In this document: positions 8,521 to 16,842 of the stretch, in pieces | Position numbering within the stretch: position 1 is the stretch's first letter | Layout of the letters: the number at the start of each line of letters is the position of its first letter | Assembly (NCBI RefSeq): GCF_000600975.2 | Contig: NZ_KK088652.1 | Span: forward strand, 186,001-250,000 | Reading direction: 5' to 3' | From: Limimaricola hongkongensis DSM 17492 | Lineage (GTDB): Bacteria > Pseudomonadota > Alphaproteobacteria > Rhodobacterales > Rhodobacteraceae | DNA: 64,000 bases | The notes under the pieces: generated by a model | The model's input: only the letters and a program-made list of their open reading frames with translations | Databases searched by the model: none | What the model was told of the DNA's origin: nothing | Made by a program: the position numbers and the translations under genes

Positions 8521-9049
8521 TCTGTCGAGCGTCATCACCCGGCTGGCACGGCAGATCGAGGATCAGAACCGCCGCGCGCGGGGCCGGTCCCGCGAGGGCA
8601 AGGTCGTTGCCGTTGACGAAGCCAAGGGCCTCTATCGCGTCCAGATCGGGCGCGAGGGGTCCGGGTTGATTTCGCCGTGGATGCCGGTCGAAGCGCTGTC
8701 GAGCGGCACGCTGAGCATCCAGGCTGAGCCGGTCATGGGCCAGCTGGTCAAGGTGACGAGCGAGAGCGGCGACATGACGGACGCGGTGATCGCGCTGTCG
8801 AGCTTCGGCGCCGGGAACACGCGGCCACACGACAAGGCGGGCGAGCTGAAGGTCTCGATCGACGGAAAGACCACGATCATCGGCACCGCCGACGACCTGA
8901 AGTTCGCGAGCAATGGATCGTCGATCACCATTTCCGCCGCCGGCATCGCCGCGACCGGACCCGCGCTGACGCATGACGGCGTGAACATAGGCAAGACCCA
9001 CACCCACACCCATGGCGGATCGGCTGGCACGACCAGCGCGCCCAGCTGA
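8513..9049 (+). CDS. Baseplate assembly protein V (tail spike)
   Basis: P2 gpV-type membrane-piercing spike, 178 residues. The N-terminal OB-fold region includes GKVVAVDEAKGLYRVQIGREG. Short beta-helix repeats follow (GELKVSIDGKTTIIGTADD, FASNGSSITISAAG). Near the C-terminus, THTHTHGG supplies the histidines that in P2-like spikes hold a metal ion at the tip. It is the first of the P2-type baseplate genes V-W-J-I and follows the neck genes. Confidence 0.93.
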   Translation: MSDLSSVITRLARQIEDQNRRARGRSREGKVVAVDEAKGLYRVQIGREGSGLISPWMPVEALSSGTLSIQAEPVMGQLVKVTSESGDMTDAVIALSSFGAGNTRPHDKAGELKVSIDGKTTIIGTADDLKFASNGSSITISAAGIAATGPALTHDGVNIGKTHTHTHGGSAGTTSAPS

Positions 9050-9059
9050 GGAGGCTGAC

Positions 9060-9227
9060 ATGCAAGACACCAGCTACACCGTGAAGATCGAGGGCTTCAT
9101 CCTCGGCAAGTTCCGCAAGAAGGGCACGACCATCGACCTGCTGCCATCTCAGGCGACCACCTTTTTGCGCGAGGGCCGGATCGTGCCCAAGGCCGCGCCG
9201 AAGCCGCAGGCGAAAGCCAAGGACTGA
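9060..9227 (+). CDS. Small phage protein between V and W
   Basis: A 55-residue basic protein starting at ATG 9060 with GAGGAGG upstream. Its stop overlaps the W start (TGATG). The sequence (KIEGFILGKFRKKGTTIDLLPSQATTFLREGRIV then a Lys/Ala/Pro tail) suggests a small beta-rich fold. Small ORFs of this size often sit between baseplate genes in P2-like phages. Function not recognised; its coupling and ribosome-binding site support expression. Confidence 0.65.
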   Translation: MQDTSYTVKIEGFILGKFRKKGTTIDLLPSQATTFLREGRIVPKAAPKPQAKAKD

Positions 9228-9550
9228 TGGACCGCAACGACGGTCAGCCCCTCAAGGGCTGGCCCCACGTTCAGCAGAGCATCGCCGTGATCCTGATGAC
9301 CCCGATCGGGTCACGGGTCATGCGGCGCGACTTCGGCTCCGAAGTGCCGCTGCTGATCGACCGGCCCATGACCTCGCAGGTCGTACTGGCGCTCTATGCC
9401 GCTGTGGCCGATGCGCTGGCGCGCTGGGAGCCGCGGTTTCGCCTGGTCGGAGTCCAGATGGCTCAACCGACAGCCTCGGGCGCCATCACGATCCGGGTGC
9501 GCGGTGAATATCAAGGCGACATCGTCGATACGGACGTGGAGATGACATGA
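9227..9550 (+). CDS. Baseplate wedge protein W (gp25-like)
   Basis: A 107-residue member of the GPW/gp25 family, the wedge component found in P2, T4 and contractile secretion systems. The family core is visible as VQQSIAVILMTPIGSRVMRRDFGS and, further on, EPRFRLVGVQM. It is coupled to the upstream small gene by TGATG and to gene J by ATGACATGA. It acts in the baseplate that triggers sheath contraction. Confidence 0.95.
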   Translation: MDRNDGQPLKGWPHVQQSIAVILMTPIGSRVMRRDFGSEVPLLIDRPMTSQVVLALYAAVADALARWEPRFRLVGVQMAQPTASGAITIRVRGEYQGDIVDTDVEMT

Positions 9551-10452
9551 CCCGCTTTTCCATCGACATCTCCAAGCTTCCTTTCCCGGGCATCATCGAA
9601 AGCCTCGACTACGAGGAAATCCTCGCAGGGCTGAAGATCGAGCTCGAGGCGCGCTACCCGTTGCACGATCTTGAAAGCGACCCCATCGTCGCGCTTCTCG
9701 AGGTCGTCGCCTACTACCGACTGATCGACCGCGCGCGCATCAACGATGCCGCCAAGGCTGTGTTCATCGCCTATGCTTCTGGTGCGGATCTCGACAACCT
9801 CGGGGCGTTCTTCGGAGCCGAGCGGATCACGATCACCCCGGAGGACACCACCGCCACCCCGCCGGTCGCGGCGGTGATGGAGACCGACGACGATTTCCGC
9901 GCCCGGATTTTGCTGGCGCTCGAAGCGCAGAGCACGGCGGGGCCGCGCGGTGCCTACCTCTATCACGCGCTCTCGGCGGACAGCCGGGTCCTCGACGCCG
10001 CCGTGATCGGTCCGGGCGACAGCTTTGTCACGCCGCCCCCGGCAGGGCAGGTCGATGTCTACGTTCTTGGCCGCGACGGCAGCACCCCCGCCGATCTTCT
10101 CGACGTGGTCCGCGATGCGCTGAACGACGAGGAGGTGCGCCCGTTGTGCGACACCGTCACCGTCTCGGCGGCCTCTTTGGTCGACTACGCGATCGACGCC
10201 ACGCTGACCTTCTACAAGGGGCCTGATCAGGCGGTGGTGCTCGCCGCCGCGCAGGATGCGGTCGAGACCTATGTCACGGCCCGGTTTCGCCTTGGGCAGG
10301 ACGTGACACGCTCCGGCATTTTTGCCGCCCTGCATCAGCCGGGCGTCCAGAACGTCACTCTGACGGCGCCCGCAGCGAACATCGTGATTGCGGCCAACGA
10401 GGCGCCCCGCGCCACGATGATCACCCTGACCAACGGTGGCGTCGATGCCTGA
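9547..10452 (+). CDS. Baseplate protein J
   Basis: A 301-residue P2 gpJ-type baseplate protein. The N-terminus (LPFPGIIESLDYEEILAGLK) and the central block with ALEAQSTAGPRGAYLYHALSAD, VDVYVLGRDG and VNDEEVRPLCDTV-like residues are typical of the family. Length and order (W-J-I) fit. It overlaps both neighbours by a few bases, so V to I form one translational unit. Confidence 0.95.
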   Translation: MTRFSIDISKLPFPGIIESLDYEEILAGLKIELEARYPLHDLESDPIVALLEVVAYYRLIDRARINDAAKAVFIAYASGADLDNLGAFFGAERITITPEDTTATPPVAAVMETDDDFRARILLALEAQSTAGPRGAYLYHALSADSRVLDAAVIGPGDSFVTPPPAGQVDVYVLGRDGSTPADLLDVVRDALNDEEVRPLCDTVTVSAASLVDYAIDATLTFYKGPDQAVVLAAAQDAVETYVTARFRLGQDVTRSGIFAALHQPGVQNVTLTAPAANIVIAANEAPRATMITLTNGGVDA

Positions 10453-11002
10453 CAGCCTGCTGCCGCCGAACGCCACGCCGCTTGAAGAAGCGATCGAGGA
10501 AACGATCGCCAAGCCGCTGCCGATCTACAACCAGACGCTCTGGCGGCCTGATGAGTGCCCCGAGGCGCTGCTGCCTTGGCTCGCGCATTCGCTTTCCGTC
10601 GATGCCTGGGACTCGAACTGGCCTGAGCAGACCAAGCGCGACGTTGTGCGGTCCTCGCCGGAGGTTCACCGCCACAAGGGCACGCTGTCATCGATCCGCG
10701 CCATCCTCGCGGCGGCGGGCTACGGCGCGGCGACGATCACCGAAGGCTTCGGCGGGCATCAGCACGACGGATCGATCTCCTACGACGGCGCTCAGACGCA
10801 TGTCGTTTCCGATAGCTGGGCCGAATACCGGGTCTATCTGCCGCGCCCGATCACCGCAGCCCAAGCCGCCGAGGTCCGGCGCCTTCTCAGGGCCGCAGCG
10901 CCAGCGCGCTGCAAGCTCAAGGCCCTCTACTTCACCGAGGTCGCGCACACCTACAACGCCGCGATCTCCCATGACGGCACATTCACCTATGGAGCGGCTT
11001 GA
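10445..11002 (+). CDS. Tail protein I
   Basis: A 185-residue P2 gpI-type baseplate protein. The motif LYNQTLWRPDECPEALLPWLA-like region (IYNQTLWRPDECPEALLPWL), then SVDAWDSNWPEQTKRDVV and HRHKGTLSSIRAILAAAGYG, is characteristic. I choose ATG 10,445, overlapping the J stop, over a GTG nine bases earlier. It is needed for tail initiation in P2. The next gene overlaps by one base. Confidence 0.93.
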   Translation: MPDSLLPPNATPLEEAIEETIAKPLPIYNQTLWRPDECPEALLPWLAHSLSVDAWDSNWPEQTKRDVVRSSPEVHRHKGTLSSIRAILAAAGYGAATITEGFGGHQHDGSISYDGAQTHVVSDSWAEYRVYLPRPITAAQAAEVRRLLRAAAPARCKLKALYFTEVAHTYNAAISHDGTFTYGAA

Positions 11003-11499
11003 TGGCGAACCTTCCCGAAACGGGCGCATGGCCCGCAGGCATCTACCAGCTTGAGACGACCGATCCCGTCGTCGGCGGCCCCCCGGACGTCGGCACCGGC
11101 GCCGGCAAGTCGAACATCCCGCTGATGCAGCTTGCGATCCGCACGTTCCTGAATCGTCAGGACATCAACAAGGCATTGACGACCGAAAATTCTCCTCGAC
11201 TGCTGGCAACGAGCGGACATCAGCAGCTTGGCGAGGGCGGCCTGATCTTTCAGTGGGGGCGCGGCTCGATCTATGCCGCCGACGCTCCGGCGGGCGGTAC
11301 CTATTTGACTTTCCCCAAAGCATTCCCGACCGCATGCTTTGCCGTGATCCCGGTGGATTACCGTGCTGCGGCCACGCAGACCCAGGCACAGTACGTCTCG
11401 GGCGGCGTCTACACGAAGGACGGGTTTCGCGCGATCGCGGTCAACCGATCGGGCAACGACAGCGACACAAGCCTCACCTACGTAGCCCTCGGCTACTGA
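11002..11499 (+). CDS. Tail fibre-like protein with gp53-like C-terminal domain
   Basis: A 165-residue protein in the place where P2 encodes the tail fibre H. The C-terminal half (LIFQWGRGSIYAADAPAGGT, then FPKAFPTACFAVIPV and the final SLTYVALGY) has the look of the receptor-facing gp53-like fibre domain. The N-terminal half is short, so this may be a short fibre or tip subunit rather than the main fibre. A separate larger fibre follows gene D. ATG 11,002 overlaps the I stop. A 50-base gap follows before the sheath gene. Confidence 0.75.
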   Translation: MANLPETGAWPAGIYQLETTDPVVGGPPDVGTGAGKSNIPLMQLAIRTFLNRQDINKALTTENSPRLLATSGHQQLGEGGLIFQWGRGSIYAADAPAGGTYLTFPKAFPTACFAVIPVDYRAAATQTQAQYVSGGVYTKDGFRAIAVNRSGNDSDTSLTYVALGY

Positions 11500-11549
11500 G
11501 GCCATCACCCGGGCCCCGCGCCCATCCCCCTGAAAATGGAGCACTACCC

Positions 11550-12968
11550 ATGGTTACCGAGCCGTTCCACGGCGCGCGGGTTTTCCAATCCGGCGACGAC
11601 CCCGTCTTCGTGTCTTTCGTCAGCACCGCGACCGTCGGTCTGCTGGTCGCGGTTGATCCCGCCGACCTTCCGGCAGGCGTCTCGATCGACGAGCCGATCC
11701 ATATCGAAAAGGCCGCTGATGCCGCTCTGCTGCCCGCCGCGGTGCGCGAGGAGATCGACAGCGTCTATGACCAAACGGCAGGCTCGATCATCGTCGTGAT
11801 GATCGACGAGGGCGCTGATGCCGCCGCACTGACCGCGAACGCGGTGGGCGATGCGACGGCCCTGACCGGCATCCACGCGCTGAAGAAAGCCACGGCCCTC
11901 GGCATGCCCAAACCCAAGCTTCTGGCGGCGCCGGGGCTGACCACCGCCGGGGTGCCGGACGGAATCGCCTCGGTCGCGGTGACCACGCCCGGCACCGGCT
12001 ACGATGACACCACGACCGTCACCGTCTCCGGGTCCACTGGCGGGCAGGGCGCGGTCCTGACCCCAGTGATCGGCCCCGGCGGCGCCATCGATTCGATCAT
12101 CGTCGAGAAGCCGGGCTATGGCTACTCCGGCGTTCTGACCGTCACCATTTCCGGCCCGGGCACCGGCGGCGCGGCGACAGCCTCCGCAGGCGCAGTGCTG
12201 AACGCGGTGATCGCCGAGGCGCAGGGGATCGCCGAAGACCTTCGGGCGCAGTTCTACGCGGACGGCCCGGACGGCACTTCGGAGCAGGCCGTTGCAGCCC
12301 GCGCGCTGATCGGCTCCAAGCGCGTCTGCTACAGCGACCCGCGTGTACTGAAATCCATCGATGGTGTCCCGACACCGAAGTCGTCCTCGACCATCTTCGC
12401 GGCACTGCAATCCAAGATGGACCGCGAGCGCGGCGCGCACTGGCCGGGTTCCAACGTGCTGATCAACGGCATCCAAGGCACGAACCGTCCCGTGCTGCCC
12501 GGCTCCGAGGCCTCGAACCTCAACGAGAACGGGGTCAACACGATCATCAACCGCGGCGACGGCTTCCGCGCGTGGGGCCCGATGACCTGTGCCGTGGGCA
12601 CCATCTGGGAATTCGTCAGCGTGGTGCGCGTGGCTGATCTGGTCAACGAGAGCATCGAGAAGGCCTTCGTCCAGTTCAACGATCGGCCGCAGTCGCGCCT
12701 CGCGCTCGACCAGATGGCGATGGCGGGCCGCGCAGCGCTGAAGTCGCTCGAAGCCGAGGGCGTGCTGCTTCCCGGATCCGAGTTCGGGCTCAGCTCGACG
12801 CAGAGCGCCGCTGACGGCGTCCAGGGCATCGTCAAGTTCGCGATGCGCTACGAGCCCCCCGCGCCGATCTACGACATCCGGATCGCCGCCTACCGCAACC
12901 CCACCGTGGCCTATGAGCTGCTCTACGACAGCGTCTCGGGCACCATCGACACCGGCGATCTGCTGTAA
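11550..12968 (+). CDS. Contractile tail sheath protein (P2 FI-like)
   Basis: A 472-residue sheath subunit that contracts to drive the tube through the host envelope. The C-terminal half is typical (WPGSNVLINGIQGTNRPVLP, NLNENGVNTIINRGDGFRAWG, then PPAPIYDIRIAAYRNP). The true start is ATG 11,550 after GGAG; the same frame extends much further upstream but has no phage-like sequence there. Residues about 137-222 look like an inserted domain made of two related units (PGTGYDD...TVTVSG and PGYGYSG...TVTISG), probably displayed on the sheath surface. Confidence 0.95.
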   Translation: MVTEPFHGARVFQSGDDPVFVSFVSTATVGLLVAVDPADLPAGVSIDEPIHIEKAADAALLPAAVREEIDSVYDQTAGSIIVVMIDEGADAAALTANAVGDATALTGIHALKKATALGMPKPKLLAAPGLTTAGVPDGIASVAVTTPGTGYDDTTTVTVSGSTGGQGAVLTPVIGPGGAIDSIIVEKPGYGYSGVLTVTISGPGTGGAATASAGAVLNAVIAEAQGIAEDLRAQFYADGPDGTSEQAVAARALIGSKRVCYSDPRVLKSIDGVPTPKSSSTIFAALQSKMDRERGAHWPGSNVLINGIQGTNRPVLPGSEASNLNENGVNTIINRGDGFRAWGPMTCAVGTIWEFVSVVRVADLVNESIEKAFVQFNDRPQSRLALDQMAMAGRAALKSLEAEGVLLPGSEFGLSSTQSAADGVQGIVKFAMRYEPPAPIYDIRIAAYRNPTVAYELLYDSVSGTIDTGDLL

Positions 12969-12979
12969 GGAGCACGACC

Positions 12980-13492
12980 ATGGGCAACAAACTCCCAGCT
13001 TTTATTCTCACCGATTGCACCCTCGCCGTTCCCGGCGCGGGCGGCAATCGGATCGGCCAAGTCTCCGAGATCACCATCCCGGTGATGGAGAAGACCATCG
13101 AAAGCTTCCGCAACGGTGGCATGATCAAGCCGCGCGAGGTCGCGATGGGCTACGAGATCACCACCGCGTCGTTCAAGGAAACGGCGCTCGATCCCGACAT
13201 GCTGAAGCTCTACGGCTTCGGCAACGCCGAGAGCATCATCGCCTACGGGTCGATGCGCTCGGAAGACGGCACCGAGCACGCGGCGCGCTTCGAGATGGTC
13301 TGCGACGTCAAGAGCGTGGACATGGGCAACTGGACCAGCGCGCAGAAGGGCGAGGTCTCCTATGGCCTGAGCGTTCACGAGGGCATCCTCTATATCGATG
13401 ATGCCGAGGTCTATGCCTTCGACGATTTCGGGGTGCGCGTGGGCGGCGTCGAGCAGTTCCCGGGCCGCCGCGCCGCGCTGCGTCTGGATTAA
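12980..13492 (+). CDS. Tail tube protein (P2 FII-like)
   Basis: A 170-residue major tail tube protein that forms the inner channel. Recognisable features are the N-terminal NKLPAFILTDCTLAVPG, the GQVSEITIPVMEKTIESFRNGGM segment and the later EVSYGLSVHEGILYIDD. It starts 11 bases after the sheath stop, with AAGGAG upstream. It is the last gene before a reverse-strand moron interrupts the operon. Confidence 0.95.
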   Translation: MGNKLPAFILTDCTLAVPGAGGNRIGQVSEITIPVMEKTIESFRNGGMIKPREVAMGYEITTASFKETALDPDMLKLYGFGNAESIIAYGSMRSEDGTEHAARFEMVCDVKSVDMGNWTSAQKGEVSYGLSVHEGILYIDDAEVYAFDDFGVRVGGVEQFPGRRAALRLD

Positions 13493-13497
13493 GGGAT

Positions 13498-13524
13498 GGG
13501 GGGGCTACCTAGGCCGCTCCCCCC
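13498..13524. terminator. Hairpin between tail tube gene and reverse-strand moron
   Basis: A G7 run (13,498-13,504) faces a C6 run (13,519-13,524) across a 14-base loop that can pair further. It lies between the converging ends of the tube gene (+) and the small secreted-protein gene (-). It could lower readthrough into the moron from either side. There is only a weak T-run, so termination strength is uncertain. Confidence 0.4.
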
Positions 13525-13529
13525 TTGGT

Positions 13530-13817
13530 TCACATTGCTTTCTGGCAAGACACGCGATCTATCGAGTCCGCTTCCAGGTCCGTGTAGATGGCAGGAAGCC
13601 CCGAAAAAATCTGGGCAACGCCGAGCGGCTCGTTTGAGCCATCCAGAGCGACACAGGTGTAAAGTTCCTGCCCTTGAGGCATGATTAGTTCGCAAGATGC
13701 GTCTCCGAAAAACTCGACACATCGGACGAAGCGGGCCTCGCTGTCGGCCTCAAAGGTGATCGTTTCCGCCTGAGTAGCGCCAGCCAACATCACCAGTGCA
13801 ACCGCAAATCTCGTCAT
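13530..13817 (-). CDS. Secreted four-cysteine protein, probable moron
   Basis: A 95-residue protein on the strand opposite to the surrounding tail genes. It starts with MTRFAVALVMLAGATQAETI, a clear signal peptide with cleavage expected after AQA. The mature part has four Cys residues (RCVEFFGDASCEL, YTCVAL, VSCQK), enough for two disulfides in the periplasm. ATG 13,817 has GGAAG upstream. Reverse orientation inside a morphogenetic operon, with hairpins on both sides, is the signature of a moron expressed from the lysogen. The function is not recognised; superinfection exclusion or envelope modification are possible. Confidence 0.72.
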   Translation of the reverse strand: MTRFAVALVMLAGATQAETITFEADSEARFVRCVEFFGDASCELIMPQGQELYTCVALDGSNEPLGVAQIFSGLPAIYTDLEADSIDRVSCQKAM

Positions 13818-13836
13818 ATCAGAATCTTCCAACCTG

Positions 13837-13854
13837 AGCGGGCATCGTGGCCCG
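13837..13854 (+). other. Intergenic hairpin before tail chaperone gene
   Basis: GCGGGC and GCCCGC form a perfect six-pair stem with a six-base loop between the moron start and the GpE-type chaperone gene. It belongs to the series of GC-rich hairpins found in the longer gaps of the late operon. Confidence 0.5.
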
Positions 13855-13882
13855 CCCGCATACCCTTTGCCAAGAGGCCCCC

Positions 13883-14197
13883 ATGACCGATCGCCCCAAG
13901 TCCCTGACCGTCACGCTCGAAGAACCCGTCGAGCACAAGGACAAGACCTATACCAGCCTGACCTTCCGCCGGGGTAAGGCGAAGGATTTCGTCGCGATGG
14001 ATGCGGTGAAAGGCGAGATGCGCAAGTCCATGGCGCTGTTTGCCTCAATGGCCGGCGTCCCGCTGCCAGTAATCGAAGAGCTCGACACCGAAGACTTCGT
14101 TAAGGTCGGCAAGGAGGTCGCCGTCCTGATGGGAAACTCCGCAACGCTGGCGAAACTGCTGGCACAGGAGGCGGAGATGTCAGCTTCTCCCGAATGA
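13883..14197 (+). CDS. Tail assembly chaperone (P2 gpE-type)
   Basis: A 104-residue chaperone that coats the tape measure protein during tail assembly. The fold segment KSLTVTLEEPVEHKDKTYTS followed by LTFRRGKAKDFVAMDA is typical of the E/gp41 family. It starts at ATG 13,883. A slippery heptamer near the 3' end (14,131-14,137) lets some ribosomes shift to the -1 frame and add the E-prime extension. The tape measure gene follows, as in P2 and lambda (G/GT). Confidence 0.88.
   Translation: MTDRPKSLTVTLEEPVEHKDKTYTSLTFRRGKAKDFVAMDAVKGEMRKSMALFASMAGVPLPVIEELDTEDFVKVGKEVAVLMGNSATLAKLLAQEAEMSASPE
14131..14137 (+). promoter_or_regulatory. Programmed -1 frameshift site, G GGA AAC
   Basis: The heptamer GGGAAAC lies in frame as G-GGA-AAC, which is the X-XXY-YYZ pattern. 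A -1 slip here enters a frame that is open to 14,319 and encodes a GpE-prime-type extension. P2 and lambda use the same device for their tail chaperones. Position, phase and the downstream open frame are seen directly. The efficiency and any stimulatory RNA structure are not known. Confidence 0.8.
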
Positions 14198-14319
14198 TCG
14201 CCGAGATCGGCCGCTACCTGCACCAGAGCATAGACGAGGTCGAGGAATGGGAGGCCGAAAGGTTCTTCCGCTACCACGACCAGATCCGCGACATCCTCGC
14301 GGATGAGCGGCCCGAGTAA
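14137..14319 (+). CDS. GpE-prime extension, read by -1 frameshift from the chaperone gene
   Basis: After slipping at 14,131-14,137 the ribosome reads 60 further codons without a stop. The product begins LRNAGETAGTGGGDVSFSRM and continues MIAEIGRYLHQSIDEVEEWE then a charged helix, ending in ADERPE. The DVSFSRMIAEIG...LH pattern is the hallmark of the GpE family that in P2 is made only as an extension. An ATG at 14,194 could also start a 41-residue protein but has a poor ribosome-binding context. The fused product would be about 145 residues. Confidence 0.78.
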   Translation, partial: LRNAGETAGTGGGDVSFSRMIAEIGRYLHQSIDEVEEWEAERFFRYHDQIRDILADERPE

Positions 14320-14349
14320 GGGCCACCCCCGACAGCACCAACCGATGCG

Positions 14350-14363
14350 CCCGGCCTGCCGGG
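14350..14363 (+). other. Intergenic hairpin and leader before tape measure gene
   Basis: CCCGG-CCTG-CCGGG followed by TCTTTTC and then the ribosome-binding site CATGGGAGATC just before ATG 14,386. An almost identical leader (CCCCG-CCTG-CGGGG, TCTCTTC, CATGGGAGATC) precedes the endolysin at 23,268. The stem plus short T-rich stretch could act as a weak terminator or an RNA processing site. Confidence 0.55.
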
Positions 14364-14385
14364 TCTTTTCTCATGGGAGATCGCC

Positions 14386-16842
14386 ATGGCGACGATGACC
14401 TCACGCCTGATCATGTCGCTGGTCGATCATGTGACCGGCCCGGCGCGCAACGTTCAGCACGCCATCTCGAAGACGCAGGATCAGATCGAGCGAAACAACC
14501 GCGCGATCCGCGAGACGCAGGGCAAGCTGCTTGGGGCAGCCGGGGGTGCTGTCGCCTTCGCCGCCGCGCTGGCAAAGCCGGTGCAGGCCGCGACCGAGTT
14601 CGAAAGCGCTATGGCCGACGTGCGCAAGGTCGTAGATTTTCCGACGCCTGATTCCTATGGGCAATTTCGAGACGAGCTGTTTGCGCTTTCCCGCGAGATC
14701 CCGGTGTCCGTTCAGGGCCTCACGCAGATCGCAGCCGCAGCGGGACAAGCGGGCATCGCCGGTGATGATCTCGTCAAATTCACGGGCGTAGCCGCGAAGA
14801 TCGGGACTGCGTTCGATATCTCGGCCGATGAAGCCGGTTCGGCAATGGCGAAGCTGATGACCGGCCTTGGGCTGAACATTGACGAAGCCACAAGCCTCGC
14901 CGATGCGATGAACCACTTGTCGAACAGCCAGGCATCGAGCGCTGCCGAGATCCTTGACGTAGTGCGCCGCGTCGGCGCGCAGGGCAAGCAGTTCGGTTTT
15001 AACGCCACGCAGGTCTCGGCCTTCGCCTCGGCGATGATCGCAGCAGGTTCGCAGTCCGAGATCGCGGCGACCAGCTTCAACAACATGGGCAAGGCCCTGA
15101 CAATGGGCGCCAGCGCGCCAAAGCGGCTTTCCGAGGGCCTCGACGAACTCGGCCTCGATGCTGTCGCCGTTGCCAAACGCATGCAGGATGATGCTGTTGG
15201 CACCACAATCGACGTTCTCGAGCGGATCAATGCGCTCCCGAAAGAGATGCAGGCGGCGATCTCGAACGACGTGTTTGGTGGAGAGGCCCGCGCTCTTGGC
15301 CCGCTGCTGACAAACCTTGACCTGCTGAGAAGCTCGCTCGGCATGGTCGCAGACGAAAACGACTACGCAGGCTCAGCCTTCAAGGAATTTGAGGCGCGCA
15401 TCAAGACCTTCGAGGCCGAGATGCAGCTCTTCCGGAACGTGATGTCCGAGCTGTCGATCACGCTGGGTGAGGCAATCATTCCGGCCTTGCGGCAGACCAT
15501 GGAGCGAATGCTCCCGGTGATCACCGCCATGGCCGAATGGGTCGAACAGAACGGCGATCTTATCCGAACTGTGCTCCGCGTCACCGCCTCGCTGATCGGC
15601 CTGCGCATGGGTCTTTTGGGCATCAAGCTCATCGGACTGACCGGCAAAGGCGGCTACCTCTGGGCGCTCTCCTCTGGCCTGTCGAGCGTCGGCCGGGCCG
15701 GGGCCGCCATACGTGGTGCGGTGGGTCAAGCCATCGCGTTGCAGGCGGCCCTCGCGGCCATGTCCGGCGCTCAGGTGACCCGTCTCGACAAGGTGAAGGC
15801 AGGACTGCGCGGTATCGCGGGGCTCACTGGACTGACTGCGGCGGCGGGCGCGGTCAAGGCGGTGGTGCTTGCGGTGGCTGGGATCAGCGCGCCGGTCTGG
15901 GGCACTGTTGCGCTGGCCGCGGCGGCCATCGGCACCGCAGGCGCTATGATCTGGAAGAACTGGGATGGGCTCGCGTCGATTGTGCGAGGCGTCGCTTCCG
16001 CTTTCGGCGATCACTTCAAGGTGGTGATCGAGGATCTCCGGCCAGTCCTTGGCCCGGTGTTCGATTTCCTCAGTACCGAGTTCAACCGCTTCATCGAAGA
16101 CCTCAAGACAGTTGCGACGGATATCGGCGACTTCGTGGGCAAGGTGAGATCGTTCTTCACCGGCGGGCTGTTCGAGAAGAACATCCTGACCGAAAGCGAG
16201 CGCAGCAACATCGAGGCGAATGCCAAGGCTCTGACTGCTAACATCCTCGCAGCCATTGATGAACTGCCGGGTAAGCTCCGCAGGGCTGGCGTCGCCGCCA
16301 TCGCCGGCTTGTGGGACGGGATGAAAGAAAAGTTCGGCGAGATGCTCGAATGGGTCAAAGGCATCCCCGGGAAGATCGCTGATGCCATGCCGAAGATCGA
16401 CCTCTGGGGCGACGGAAGCCGCCCGCCCGCGCCGGTGATGCGAGATCCGAACCCCGAACCCGGCTTCCAAGAGCGCATGGGCATGGGGACGCCGCACGTT
16501 GCTCGCGCCGATGGTGGTTCGATTCTACCGGGCCGCGGGTACCTGATGGGGGAGCGGCACCCGGAGTTCCTTTTCCCCTCTCGCGCCGCCTATGTCGCCA
16601 GCCACCAGCAGACCCGCGCCCTGATGGACATGGCCCGGTCCGCACAGATCGCCCCCGCCGCGCGCAGCGTTGCGGCCTCTGCATCCACCACGCGCACACC
16701 CGGCGCCACCGGCCCGGCCTCGATCAACTTCGGCGACATCGTGATCCAAGGCGGGGCCAACGCCTCTGCCGACGACATCGGGCGTGCCCTCGGGCGCCAC
16801 GCAAACGCGGCCCTCCGCTCTCATTACTCGGACAATTTCTGA
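14386..16842 (+). CDS. Tail tape measure protein (TP901 type)
   Basis: An 818-residue protein that sets tail length and is ejected with the DNA. The N-terminal part holds the TP901 tape-measure core: ATEFESAMADVRKVVDFP, then LTQIAAAAGQAGIAGDD and MNHLSNSQASSAAEILDVVRRVG. Hydrophobic helices lie in the middle (LIGLRMGLLGIKLIGL; AAAGAVKAVVLAVAGISAPVWG), as expected for a protein that enters the host membrane. The C-terminal region has PSRAAYVASHQQTRALMDM-type sequence typical of P2 T-like proteins. ATG 14,386 is preceded by GGGAGA. Confidence 0.95.
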   Translation: MATMTSRLIMSLVDHVTGPARNVQHAISKTQDQIERNNRAIRETQGKLLGAAGGAVAFAAALAKPVQAATEFESAMADVRKVVDFPTPDSYGQFRDELFALSREIPVSVQGLTQIAAAAGQAGIAGDDLVKFTGVAAKIGTAFDISADEAGSAMAKLMTGLGLNIDEATSLADAMNHLSNSQASSAAEILDVVRRVGAQGKQFGFNATQVSAFASAMIAAGSQSEIAATSFNNMGKALTMGASAPKRLSEGLDELGLDAVAVAKRMQDDAVGTTIDVLERINALPKEMQAAISNDVFGGEARALGPLLTNLDLLRSSLGMVADENDYAGSAFKEFEARIKTFEAEMQLFRNVMSELSITLGEAIIPALRQTMERMLPVITAMAEWVEQNGDLIRTVLRVTASLIGLRMGLLGIKLIGLTGKGGYLWALSSGLSSVGRAGAAIRGAVGQAIALQAALAAMSGAQVTRLDKVKAGLRGIAGLTGLTAAAGAVKAVVLAVAGISAPVWGTVALAAAAIGTAGAMIWKNWDGLASIVRGVASAFGDHFKVVIEDLRPVLGPVFDFLSTEFNRFIEDLKTVATDIGDFVGKVRSFFTGGLFEKNILTESERSNIEANAKALTANILAAIDELPGKLRRAGVAAIAGLWDGMKEKFGEMLEWVKGIPGKIADAMPKIDLWGDGSRPPAPVMRDPNPEPGFQERMGMGTPHVARADGGSILPGRGYLMGERHPEFLFPSRAAYVASHQQTRALMDMARSAQIAPAARSVAASASTTRTPGATGPASINFGDIVIQGGANASADDIGRALGRHANAALRSHYSDNF

